In this document: positions 7,527-15,553 of the stretch, piece by piece
How positions within the stretch are numbered: position 1 is the first letter of the stretch
Layout: the number at the start of each line of letters is the position of its first letter
Origin: Solirubrobacterales bacterium
GTDB taxonomy: Bacteria > Actinomycetota > Thermoleophilia > Solirubrobacterales > Solirubrobacteraceae
Direction of reading: 5' to 3'
Assembly (NCBI GenBank): GCA_025964065.1
Contig: JAOPZO010000257.1
Location: 1-32,753 of the forward strand
Length of the DNA stretch: 32,753 nucleotides
Notes under the pieces: generated by a model
Databases searched by the model: none
What the model was told of the DNA's origin: nothing
The model's input: the letters and a program-made list of their open reading frames with translations, nothing else
Position numbers and translations under genes: made by a program

Positions 7527-9977
7527 ATGCACACGTCCTCGATCTCGCGCCGGAAGGCCCGGCGTCCTGCGCGCGCGGCCACTCCGGGCGAGAGGCGGGC
7601 TCCCCTCCTGCGCATGCCCTCGTCCTCGCGCCTGCCGGCGCTGGCCGGCCTCGTCGCGATCACCGTCCTCCTCGCGCCCGCCGGCGCCCAGGCCTTCGAC
7701 ACCGGCCCCCACTCGGACCTCACGCGCGACGCGCTCTCCAGCGAGGGCTTCGGCGCCACCGCCGTGGACGTCGTCGTGGTCAACAACTGGTTCACCGACC
7801 TGTACTCGAACTCGTCGAAGGTCCCGCAATCGGGGCACGCCGACACCGCCGTCTCGATCTTCGGTGCGCTGTTCGAGAACGACGAGCGGTGGCCTCAGGC
7901 GGTGCTCGACGGCGCGAACCGGACGCACTTCGACTCGTCGATCGCCGACGTCTCGAACGTCGGGAGGGCGGAGGCGGAGTGGGACCGCCTGCAGCGCTCC
8001 ACCTCGCAGCTGCTGCGCAGCGCCAAGGCCGCCGGCTCGAGGAACAAGGAGCTCCGGGTCCTCTCGACGCTCGGCATGGGCCTGCATGCGATCCAGGACT
8101 TCTACTCGCACTCCAACTGGATCGAGCAGCCAGGGGTCACCGGAGCGGACGGCCCCGACTGGTCGGCGTCGACGGTCGGGCTCACACCGACGTGGTTCGA
8201 CGTCCCCAAGCGCACGCGCGACGGGCTCAACGTCTACATCGGCGACTCCACGGGGCACGAGGACCGGCCGCACGGCGCCTGGAACACCGACGGCAACCGG
8301 TCCGTCGCCGGGGGCGTCAACAAGGACTGGCCCGGGCGCCCGGGGTACACGGGGGCCTACACCACGACGTACTTCGCCTCCCGCCAGTGGGTGCGGGCGG
8401 TCCGCGCCGCACTCGGCGACGAGGCGCTCTGGCAGCGCACGCTGCGCTACGCCGACCGGCGCGGCGGTGAGCTCGACCACGACCTCCGGGGCGCGTTGGC
8501 CATCGGGATGGCGACGGGTCATTGGCAGGGCCAGGGCGAGCCGTGCGACCCCTCCTTCTCCCTGACCCCCTGCGGATCGCGCAACGGCCTCGGCGGCGAC
8601 CTCATCGCCGCGCGCAGCGCCGTCAACGCCTACTTCGAGGACCGTGGCCGCACGCGCTTCCGCGGCACGTTCCAGAGCCTCATCCCGCTGTTCGCTCAGG
8701 CGGCGCCGAACGGCGACCTGCTGCCCGTCAGCTCGAGCCAGGGCCTGCAGGCCACCACGCGCTTCGTCGAGATGCGCGTCACCTCGATGAAGGGCGTCGG
8801 GCTCCGCTCCCTGGGCGACCCGACGCCGAGCGACCGCGCCGACATGTATTCACGGGCGACCATCGCCGGACAGGGGTTCCAGTCCGGCGAGATCAACGGT
8901 CGCGACAGCTTCGACTTCGGTCGGCCCTACGCGCCGTTCACGTTCCTGAAGGCCGTCCCCGCCGGCGCCCGCTACGCGGAGCCCGTGAGGACGATGACCG
9001 TCGAGGTCCGGACGAGCTCCAAGGCCTTCGCCGGCACGGACGACGACGTCCACCTGCGCCTCGGACCGAACCTGCGCTTCCCCCTCGACAAGTCGCTCTA
9101 CGACGACTTCGAGCGGGGCGACCGCGACACGTACAGCGTGCCGGTCGACGCCGCGGTCCTCGCCGGGCTCACGGTCGGGGACATCTCGCGGCTGCAGCTC
9201 GAGAAGTCCCCCGACGGCGCCGGCGGCGGCGGCTGGCGCCTGCGCGGCGTCAAGCTCGTCGTCAACGGCCGGACGCTGTACGGGCGCGACGGCATCGAGC
9301 GCTGGTTGGAGGACGATCACCGCACCTGGCGGGCCGCGGACTTCAGGCAGTCGGGGCCCGGCGGCGCCGCGCTGCCGATCACGCTCGACCTCTGGGACGA
9401 GGACTCGAACGTGTACGGCGGCGACGACCACGGCGACCTCAATCCCTACGACAAGCGTCGGCGCGTGGTGCTCCCCTACCTCCCCGGGACGGTCGTGGGC
9501 ACGCGTGCGACCGGGGGAAGCCTCTTGAGCGGCCGCACCGGCGACGGCGACCGGGCGTCGGTCACCTACACGATCCGGACGCTGACGCCCACGCCCGCGC
9601 CGCCGCTCGCACCGCCCGCGGCGGCCGCGGGGCCCGCTGCACCCCCACCGACCACGCCGCCGCCGGCCGAGTCTTCGCCGCCGACGCCGAAGCCGGACCT
9701 CGTGATCAGCGCGATGGGGTACGACGAGACCGCGAAGTACTTCTTCACCGTGACGAACCTGGGCGGCGGCGCCGCCGGCTCCTTCCAGGTCAGCGTCTCC
9801 GGCGAGGGGTCGTTCTCCGTCCCCGGGCTCGCTCCCGGCGCGTCTTCGACGAGGACGTTCCGGACCCTGTGCAAGGTCGCCACCCAGCAGGCCGACGCAG
9901 ACTCGCTCACCCAGGTCGACGAGAGCGACGAGAGCAACAACAACAGGAGCTTCTCCGAGACGGTCTGCCTGGTCTAG
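7527..9977 (+). CDS. Secreted multidomain protein: HET-C/VWA7-like (zinc-dependent PLC/P1-nuclease-like) N-domain, PLAT/LH2-like domain, Pro-rich linker, CARDB domain
   Basis: Signal peptide RLPALAGLVAITVLLAPAGAQA; GPHSDLTRDAL; GLHAIQDFYSHSNWIE; MTVEVRTSSKAFAGTDDDVHLRLG...DDFERGDRDTYSV...ISRLQLEKSPDGAGGGGWRLRGVKLVVNG; PTPAPPLAPP..PPPTTPPP linker; PDLVISAMGYDETAKYFFTVTNLGGGAAGSF...NN CARDB-like. GGAAGG RBS before ATG 7527; alternative start 7614. Confidence 0.8.
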   Translation: MHTSSISRRKARRPARAATPGERRAPLLRMPSSSRLPALAGLVAITVLLAPAGAQAFDTGPHSDLTRDALSSEGFGATAVDVVVVNNWFTDLYSNSSKVPQSGHADTAVSIFGALFENDERWPQAVLDGANRTHFDSSIADVSNVGRAEAEWDRLQRSTSQLLRSAKAAGSRNKELRVLSTLGMGLHAIQDFYSHSNWIEQPGVTGADGPDWSASTVGLTPTWFDVPKRTRDGLNVYIGDSTGHEDRPHGAWNTDGNRSVAGGVNKDWPGRPGYTGAYTTTYFASRQWVRAVRAALGDEALWQRTLRYADRRGGELDHDLRGALAIGMATGHWQGQGEPCDPSFSLTPCGSRNGLGGDLIAARSAVNAYFEDRGRTRFRGTFQSLIPLFAQAAPNGDLLPVSSSQGLQATTRFVEMRVTSMKGVGLRSLGDPTPSDRADMYSRATIAGQGFQSGEINGRDSFDFGRPYAPFTFLKAVPAGARYAEPVRTMTVEVRTSSKAFAGTDDDVHLRLGPNLRFPLDKSLYDDFERGDRDTYSVPVDAAVLAGLTVGDISRLQLEKSPDGAGGGGWRLRGVKLVVNGRTLYGRDGIERWLEDDHRTWRAADFRQSGPGGAALPITLDLWDEDSNVYGGDDHGDLNPYDKRRRVVLPYLPGTVVGTRATGGSLLSGRTGDGDRASVTYTIRTLTPTPAPPLAPPAAAAGPAAPPPTTPPPAESSPPTPKPDLVISAMGYDETAKYFFTVTNLGGGAAGSFQVSVSGEGSFSVPGLAPGASSTRTFRTLCKVATQQADADSLTQVDESDESNNNRSFSETVCLV

Positions 9978-10061
9978 CGGCCGTCGTTCCCCGCCTCGTG
10001 GGCGCGCGGGCGCCCGGTCGCAGTGGCGCGGACCGGCTTCGGGGTGGTGGCGCGCAGCGGA

Positions 10062-10096
10062 CCGCCCGCTTCGGCTCCGCCGCGTTCGCCGGGCGG
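10062..10096. terminator. Possible hairpin downstream of the secreted-protein gene
   Basis: CCGCCCG (10062-10068) / CGGGCGG (10090-10096), 7-bp stem; weak. Confidence 0.25.
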
Positions 10097-10172
10097 CGGT
10101 GACAGCACGTGACACCGCATCACATCCGGGACGCCTCCGGTCCCCATCGAAACGTGACCGCCGGCCGAGGAG

Positions 10173-10195
10173 TTGTCTGGCTGAGCAGACATATG
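10173..10195 (+). promoter_or_regulatory. Candidate GntR operator site 1
   Basis: TTGTCTGGCTGAGCAGACATATG, containing TGTCTG-N6-CAGACA; 18/23 identical to site 2; lies 12 nt before the GTG start of the OCD-family gene. Confidence 0.7.
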
Positions 10196-10207
10196 TAGGG
10201 TCGCCGG

Positions 10208-11167
10208 GTGCCCTTCACCCTCAGCCTCCCGACCATCGGGGCGAGCGCGCTCCTTCGCGCGGTGCCGGCCGGCGACGCCGTAGACGCTGTCTCCCGCGCC
10301 TTCGTCGCCCACTACCGCGGCGAGTGGGAGATGCCGTCCAAGGTCTACGTCGGCGCCTACCCCGCCGGCGACTTCCGCGCGATGCCGGCCCAGGGCGGCG
10401 GGCTGACCATGCTCAAGTGGGTCACGTCCTTTCCCGGCAACCCAGCCCAGGGGCTTCCGACGGTGATGGCGCTCGTGATCGTCTCGAGCGCCGAGGACGG
10501 GCGGCCGTTGGCCCTGCTCGAAGGGGCCACGGTCACGGCCCTGCGCACGGGCGCCGCCGCCGTTCTCGCCGCCGAAGTGCTCGCCCGGCGCGATGCCGCG
10601 AGCGCGTCGGTCATCGGTCTCGGCCCCAACGGACTCGCGTCGGCCCGAGCGTTCCTCGCCCGCGGACGACGTGACCTGCTGGTGTGGGACATCGACGCGG
10701 AACGGACCGCTGCGGTCGCCGAGGACCTGGGTGTCCGCGCCGCGGGCTCGCAGGAGGAGGCGCTGGCGGCCGACATCGTCGTGACCGTCACCCCCGGCCA
10801 CGAGCCGCTCTTCCCCGAAGGCTCGTTGCGCCCGGGACAGCATGTGAGCCTCATGGGCGCCGATGGTCCGGGCAAGGCCGAGATCGCGAGCGCCGAACTG
10901 ACCCGTTGCGCCGTCTTCTGCGACAGCTGGGAGCAGGCGTCCCACGGCGGCGAGCTGGCTCACGCCGTGGAGGCCGGGCTGCTCGAGCAGGAGCAGGTTC
11001 GAGAGCTCGGCTGCGTGCTCGCCGGGGACGCCCCCGGCCGCCAGAGCGACACGGAGATCACCGTCTTCGACTCGACCGGGCTGGCGATCCAGGACTTGGC
11101 GATCGCCACCCTCGCCGTCGACCAGCTCGACGGCCTCGGCACCGCTCAAGTCATCGACCTCAGCTAA
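10208..11167 (+). CDS. Ornithine cyclodeaminase/mu-crystallin family protein
   Basis: PSKVYVGAYPAGDFRAMPAQGGG, KWVTSFPGNPAQGLPTVMALVIVSSAEDGRPLALLEGATVTALRTGAAAVLAAEVLAR, VIGLGPNGLASARAF, HVSLMGADGPGKAEI, typical of the OCD_Mu_crystall family. GTG start. Confidence 0.88.
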   Translation: MPFTLSLPTIGASALLRAVPAGDAVDAVSRAFVAHYRGEWEMPSKVYVGAYPAGDFRAMPAQGGGLTMLKWVTSFPGNPAQGLPTVMALVIVSSAEDGRPLALLEGATVTALRTGAAAVLAAEVLARRDAASASVIGLGPNGLASARAFLARGRRDLLVWDIDAERTAAVAEDLGVRAAGSQEEALAADIVVTVTPGHEPLFPEGSLRPGQHVSLMGADGPGKAEIASAELTRCAVFCDSWEQASHGGELAHAVEAGLLEQEQVRELGCVLAGDAPGRQSDTEITVFDSTGLAIQDLAIATLAVDQLDGLGTAQVIDLS

Positions 11168-11196
11168 CCGCAAACACGACCCGAGAGGCAGACACC

Positions 11197-12219
11197 GTGG
11201 CAACGTCCGACAGCGAGCACCGTATGGGAGTGCTCTTCGTGGGTGCCCCGGCGGTGCCGGAGATGGTTCGCCTGGCGCAGCGCGCCGAGCAGCAGGGCTT
11301 CGAGTCCGTCTGGGTCGCGGAGACGCGGATGACACGCGACGCGTTCGTCCCCGCCGCCGCGATCGCACAGGCGACGAAGCACGTCCGGATCGGTACAGGG
11401 ATCGTCAACGTCTACACGCGCAACCCGGTGGCGTTGGCGATCTCCTTCCTGAGCCTGAACGAGCTCGCCCCAGGACGCACGATCGTCGGCCTCGGCGCCG
11501 GCTCGCCGCGCGTCCTCGCACCCCAGGGGATCCCGTTCCACAAGCCGCTCACGCGGCTGCGTGAGTACTGCGAGGTCATCCCGCGGTTGATGCGCGGGGA
11601 GACCGTCTCCTACGACGGTCACGCCGTGACGCTCGACGAGGCGAGGATCGAGGACGTGCTCTCGACGCACGGTCGGGGCCTGCACGCCGAGATGCCGCTC
11701 TACCTCGCCGCCACCGGTCCGAAGGCGATGCGCTACGCCGGGAGCGTCGCCGATGGCATGCTGATGAACGTATGCCTGTCGACGACCTACGTCGCCGACA
11801 AGCTCGAGCTGCTGGAGGCGGGCGCGCGCGATGCGGGCCGCTCCCTCGCCGACATCGAGGTGGCGATGGGGATCCTCTCGTGCCCGAACGTGGACGAGGA
11901 ATTGGGCCGGGCCGATGCCCGCCGCTTCATCGCGCTGTACCTCGGCACGATGCCCAACATCGCGAAGGAGACCGGGCTGCCCCAGCGCACGCTCGACGAC
12001 GTGGGAAACGCGCTCTTCGGCGAGGGGCTGGAGGCGGCGGTGAAGCTCGTCCCGGAGGAGGCGATCGACACGCTGGCGGTGGCCGGGACGCCCGAACAGT
12101 GCCGCAAGCGGCTCGACGAGTACCGGGCTGCGGGGATCGACGTGCCCGTCCTCGCCCCGGTGGAGGGGGCGATGGAAGCGGCCATCGACTTCCTCTCCCC
12201 GGTCGCACTGGCCGGCTGA
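11197..12219 (+). CDS. LLM class (luciferase-like/Mer-like) flavin- or F420-dependent oxidoreductase
   Basis: GFESVWVAETRMTRDAFVPAAAIAQATKHVRIGTGIVNVYTRNPVALAISFLSLNELAPGRTIVGLGAGSP; GAGAGG RBS before GTG 11197; ATG 11224 is an alternative. Confidence 0.88.
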   Translation: MATSDSEHRMGVLFVGAPAVPEMVRLAQRAEQQGFESVWVAETRMTRDAFVPAAAIAQATKHVRIGTGIVNVYTRNPVALAISFLSLNELAPGRTIVGLGAGSPRVLAPQGIPFHKPLTRLREYCEVIPRLMRGETVSYDGHAVTLDEARIEDVLSTHGRGLHAEMPLYLAATGPKAMRYAGSVADGMLMNVCLSTTYVADKLELLEAGARDAGRSLADIEVAMGILSCPNVDEELGRADARRFIALYLGTMPNIAKETGLPQRTLDDVGNALFGEGLEAAVKLVPEEAIDTLAVAGTPEQCRKRLDEYRAAGIDVPVLAPVEGAMEAAIDFLSPVALAG

Positions 12220-12221
12220 CG

Positions 12222-12314
12222 GGCGCCCGCTCGCGGCGAGGGAGCACCTTCCGTGCTCCCGCCGCGCCCGGCGCCCGTTCGCGGCGGGAGCACCTTTCGT
12301 GCTCCCGCCGCGCC
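12222..12314. repeat. Two tandem copies of a ~46-nt hairpin-forming unit, probably terminators between convergent genes
   Basis: Copy 1 12222-12268, copy 2 12270-12314: GGCGCCCGyTCGCGGCG..GAGCACCTTyCGTGCTCCCGCCGCGCC. Copy 2 has a perfect 13-bp stem GCGGCGGGAGCAC-ctttc-GTGCTCCCGCCGC (12281-12311). Confidence 0.8.
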
Positions 12315-12352
12315 GCCCTCGTTCGCTGCAGCTCCTCGGCGGGTTGTTGCGC

Positions 12353-12483
12353 GACGAGCGAGCTCGCCCCGGTGAGCTCGTTCACGCCGACGTCAGGGAG
12401 CTCGGCCGCATCCAGCGCCCGCGGCCCTCTCGGCCGCGGGCGAACGACCCATCACCCGCCTGAACCACCTGCTCGAGAGCTAG
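12353..12483 (+). pseudogene. Apparent IS481-family transposase remnant, frameshifted and internally deleted
   Basis: One frame reads DERARPGELVHADVRELGRIQ, matching the IS481-type RPGELVHxDVKKLGRI motif; another frame reads AAGERPITRLNHLLES* (stop 12481-12483), resembling the family C-terminus. No intact ORF. Confidence 0.6.
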
Positions 12484-12485
12484 GC

Positions 12486-13511
12486 CTACGCGGACTCCTG
12501 GTCGCGGAGTTCCTTGCGCCGCGGGTACTGCGACAGCGCGACGGCGAGCACGAGCGCTCCGCCGTAGAACAGCTGCTGGACGTACGACTGGACGCCGAGG
12601 ATCGTCAACCCCGTGATTCCCGTCACCAGGAAGTAGACCGCGATGATGGTGCCCCAGGGGTTGAACCGCCCGGGCACGATCGCGGTCGCGCCCAGGAACG
12701 CCGCCGCGTACGCGGGCAGCAGGAACGACGCACCCGAGGTCGAGTCCGCACCGCCCGTGGTGCCGGCGTAGAGCACGCCCGCGAAGGCGCTGATCACGCC
12801 GGTCGCGACCAGGGCGCCCCAACGGACCCGGCGGACGTCGATGCCGCTGAGCCGGGAGACCCGTCGGCCGCGGCCGACGAACAACATCCGCCGGCCGAGC
12901 GTCGTGTACTCGAGGAGGTACCACAGGGTCGCACACAGCAGCAGGCCGTAGTAGAAGGCAATCGGCACGCCGAGGAGCGAACTGCCCACGACGGCGTTGA
13001 CCAACGTGTCCGACACGCCGCTGATCGTCGAGGAATCACTGATCCAGAGCACGACGCCCTGCAACACGGTCCCCGTGCCCAGGGTCACGATGAACGAGTC
13101 GACGCCGAAGACGAGCACGAAGAGCCCGTTGATCGAGCCCACCGCGGCGCCCGCGGCGACGGCCACGAGGACCGCCGTACCGATGGGCCAGCCGTGCTTG
13201 GCGTTGAGCACGGCGACGAGCATCGCCGACAGGGAGAGGGTCCCGCCGATGGAGAGGTCGTAGTCGCCGGTGGTGAGCGTGAGGGTGAGCCCCAACGTCA
13301 GCACGACGAGGACGGCCTGCGAGCCGAGGATCGTCGAGAAGTTCGCGGTCGTCATGAACGTGTCGGGCCGCAGGGCACCGAACACGGCGATGAGCATGAC
13401 GAAGGCCAGCACGAGGCCGAAGCGCTCGAGGACCTTCGCCGGCCGGACCCGCCCGCGCTTGCGCGCAGGCGGGTCCTCGACCGGAGCAGCCGACGTCGGA
13501 ACCGTGCTCAC
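12486..13511 (-). CDS. Sugar-type (RbsC-like) ABC transporter permease
   Basis: LGLTLTLTTGDYDLSIGGTLSLSAMLVAVLN, GINGLxVxxxGVxSFIVTLGTGTVLQGVVLWIS, multi-TM. GTG start overlaps the SBP stop (GTGA); ORF-track ATG at 13547 is less likely. Confidence 0.9.
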   Translation of the reverse strand: MSTVPTSAAPVEDPPARKRGRVRPAKVLERFGLVLAFVMLIAVFGALRPDTFMTTANFSTILGSQAVLVVLTLGLTLTLTTGDYDLSIGGTLSLSAMLVAVLNAKHGWPIGTAVLVAVAAGAAVGSINGLFVLVFGVDSFIVTLGTGTVLQGVVLWISDSSTISGVSDTLVNAVVGSSLLGVPIAFYYGLLLCATLWYLLEYTTLGRRMLFVGRGRRVSRLSGIDVRRVRWGALVATGVISAFAGVLYAGTTGGADSTSGASFLLPAYAAAFLGATAIVPGRFNPWGTIIAVYFLVTGITGLTILGVQSYVQQLFYGGALVLAVALSQYPRRKELRDQESA

Positions 13512-14665
13512 CCGATCCCCCACAGCTTGTCGAACCCGGCCTGCCACTCCTCGCCGTAGCCCTTGGACTGCTCGGCGGGAACCCCGGCCGTCTCCACGTT
13601 CTCCTTGGTGAAGACGACGAGCGGCGCCTTGTCGTACGTCGTCTCAGGCACGGGCTGCCCCATGGCTGCACGCATGTTCGCGTCGAGCATCGCGCGGCCG
13701 ATCCAGGCCTCGTTCTCGCCGATGTTCATCGACACCTTGCCCTCGCGCACCAGGTCGAGCGCGAACGGCGTGCCGTTGAAGGTGCTGATCGGGATCTTCC
13801 CTGCCTTGCCGGCGACGGCGATGCCGGCGACGGCGAACTGCGACATGGCGTCGTAGATCGGGATGACGTAGTTGAGGTTCGGATCGCGCTGGATGCCGGA
13901 GGAGACCTCGTTCTGCACGCCAGTGGTCCACTGCGTCGAGGGCACGTTGACGACCTTCAGCTTGCAGTCCGGGCAGTCGGCGGCGTACTCGGCCTTCAGG
14001 CCGGCGACCACGTCGGCGGAGGAGGCGAGGTCGTTCGCGACGATGGCCAGCGCGCTCACCTTGCCCTTGTTGTCGACGATGCTCCGGGCGGCGAGGATGC
14101 TGCCGACCTCCTTGTACGGCAGGCGGACCGCGCCGTCGATGTAGTCCGGGACCTCCCAGCCGAAGCCGGCGAGGTGGCTCGAGATGACCTTGATCCCGGC
14201 CTCTCGCGCTTTCTCGATCTGCGGCCGGACGAGCTTCGGATCGATTCCCAGCAGGTCGATCGCGTTGTAGTCCTGGTTGATCGCGGTGTTGATCCCCTGA
14301 ACCCACTGGTCCGGCTTACCCTGGTTCTGCCAGTGGGTGAAGGTGAAGCCGACGCGCTTCGCCTGTGTGCCCATCTCCTTGTAGATCTCCTGGACGAGCG
14401 GGATCTGGTCCGTCACGCCGATGCCCATGATCTTCTTGCCCTTCATTCCCTCCGCGGCGTCGAACGCCTCGCCGGGGGGCGAGAACGTGGGCTGCTTCGC
14501 GTACTTGGCGACAAGCTGCTCCGCGCGATCGATGTTCGCCCCGCCAGAGGCCGATTCACTCGCGTCGTCACTCCCGCAGGCACCGAGGGCGATGGCGGTG
14601 ACAGCCATTCCGGCGAGGGCACCTACCCGTCGCACGAGCCCGTTCCGCAATCCATTGTTGTGCAT
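13508..14665 (-). CDS. Sugar-type ABC transporter substrate-binding lipoprotein
   Basis: ATG 14665 with GGAGGAGAAC RBS; signal peptide with lipobox LGAC|GSDD; IMGIGVTDQIPLVQEIYKEMGTQAKRVGFTFTHWQNQGKPDQWVQGINTAINQDYNAIDLLGIDP, periplasmic-binding-protein type 1 fold. Confidence 0.9.
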   Translation of the reverse strand: MHNNGLRNGLVRRVGALAGMAVTAIALGACGSDDASESASGGANIDRAEQLVAKYAKQPTFSPPGEAFDAAEGMKGKKIMGIGVTDQIPLVQEIYKEMGTQAKRVGFTFTHWQNQGKPDQWVQGINTAINQDYNAIDLLGIDPKLVRPQIEKAREAGIKVISSHLAGFGWEVPDYIDGAVRLPYKEVGSILAARSIVDNKGKVSALAIVANDLASSADVVAGLKAEYAADCPDCKLKVVNVPSTQWTTGVQNEVSSGIQRDPNLNYVIPIYDAMSQFAVAGIAVAGKAGKIPISTFNGTPFALDLVREGKVSMNIGENEAWIGRAMLDANMRAAMGQPVPETTYDKAPLVVFTKENVETAGVPAEQSKGYGEEWQAGFDKLWGIG

Positions 14666-14700
14666 GTTCTCCTCCGTCCAGCTTTGAGTCAGGAGGCCCT

Positions 14701-14721
14701 CTCCGACGCGAAGCGTCGGAG
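14701..14721. promoter_or_regulatory. Intercistronic stem-loop between racemase and SBP genes
   Basis: CTCCGACGC-gaa-GCGTCGGAG, perfect 9-bp stem with 3-nt loop. Confidence 0.7.
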
Positions 14722-14728
14722 GGAGCCG

Positions 14729-14740
14729 AGATGTACATCT
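14729..14740. promoter_or_regulatory. 12-bp perfect palindrome in the racemase-SBP intergenic region
   Basis: AGATGTACATCT. Confidence 0.4.
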
Positions 14741-14779
14741 GTGAAGCGCGAGCGGCGCCAACCTGGCCGCGTCGACGGA

Positions 14780-15544
14780 TCAGACGCCCAGCGGTTCCTC
14801 GCGACGCTCGTAGAGCGTCGCGAGGCTGCCTGGGCACGAGACAAGTTCCTTGCGCTCGGGCGGCTGGTAGGCCGCCACGCGAGAGGTCGTCACGCCGTAG
14901 GCGATCAAGCTCTCGACCATTCGGACCGCGCAGGCCGTGCCGTCGAAGACGGGGACGCCGAGCTCGTCCTGCATGGCCTTGTCGAGCGGGCCGAGGCCCG
15001 CGCAGCCGAGCAGGATCGCCTCGGCGCGGTCCTCACGGACGGCCTTCTCGGCCTCGACGATCATGAGACGCTTCGCCCGGTCGAGGTCCGCCTCGATCTC
15101 GAGCACCGTCAGTGGCGCCGATCGCACCGAGGCGCACCGCCGCTCGAGTCCGTTGCGGTGCACAACCTCCTCGATGAGGGGAAGGATGCGCGGGAGCACG
15201 GTGACGACGGACCACTTGTGCGCGACCAGGCAGGCCATGTGGAACGACGCCTCGGCGATGCCCACCACGGGGACGTCGGAGATCTCGCGGCAGGCGGCAA
15301 GCGCGGGATCGCCGTAGCAGGCCACGACGATGCCGTCGTACTTGCCGCGAGCCTGCGCGACCGCGTCCAAGAGGTGATACGACGCGAGAACCTCGTCCGC
15401 GAAGCCTTCGATGGACCGCGGGCCGGCCGCCGGGCTGATGGCGTCGATGCTGGTACCGGGTGACGCGATCGCACGGGCTCCACGAGCGATGTCGTCGGTC
15501 ATGGCTTGCGTCGTGTTCGGGTTGATGACGAGGATCTTCGGCAT
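14780..15544 (-). CDS. Hydantoin racemase / Asp-Glu racemase superfamily protein (HyuE/HpxA-like)
   Basis: MPKILVINPNTTQAMTDDIARGAR, IVVACYGDPALAACREISDVPVVGIAEASFHMACL, EAILLGCAGLGPLDKAMQDELGVPVFDGTACAVRMVE. Confidence 0.9.
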   Translation of the reverse strand: MPKILVINPNTTQAMTDDIARGARAIASPGTSIDAISPAAGPRSIEGFADEVLASYHLLDAVAQARGKYDGIVVACYGDPALAACREISDVPVVGIAEASFHMACLVAHKWSVVTVLPRILPLIEEVVHRNGLERRCASVRSAPLTVLEIEADLDRAKRLMIVEAEKAVREDRAEAILLGCAGLGPLDKAMQDELGVPVFDGTACAVRMVESLIAYGVTTSRVAAYQPPERKELVSCPGSLATLYERREEPLGV

Positions 15545-15553
15545 GGTCGTCCT

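Noticed and set aside
10099-10674. 191-aa plus ORF overlapping the OCD gene start
   Set aside because: Out of frame with the OCD-family CDS, Arg-rich composition.
12222-12314. Tandem repeat considered as a CRISPR array
   Set aside because: Only two directly adjacent hairpin units, no unique spacers and no cas genes.
11772-13559. 595-aa plus-strand ORF spanning the LLM 3' end, hairpins, IS remnant and antisense permease
   Set aside because: Crosses several unrelated elements and has biased composition; not a single gene.
14731-15066. 111-aa plus ORF MYICEARAAP... starting in the AGATGTACATCT palindrome
   Set aside because: Arg-rich shadow antisense to the racemase gene; no RBS or domain signal.
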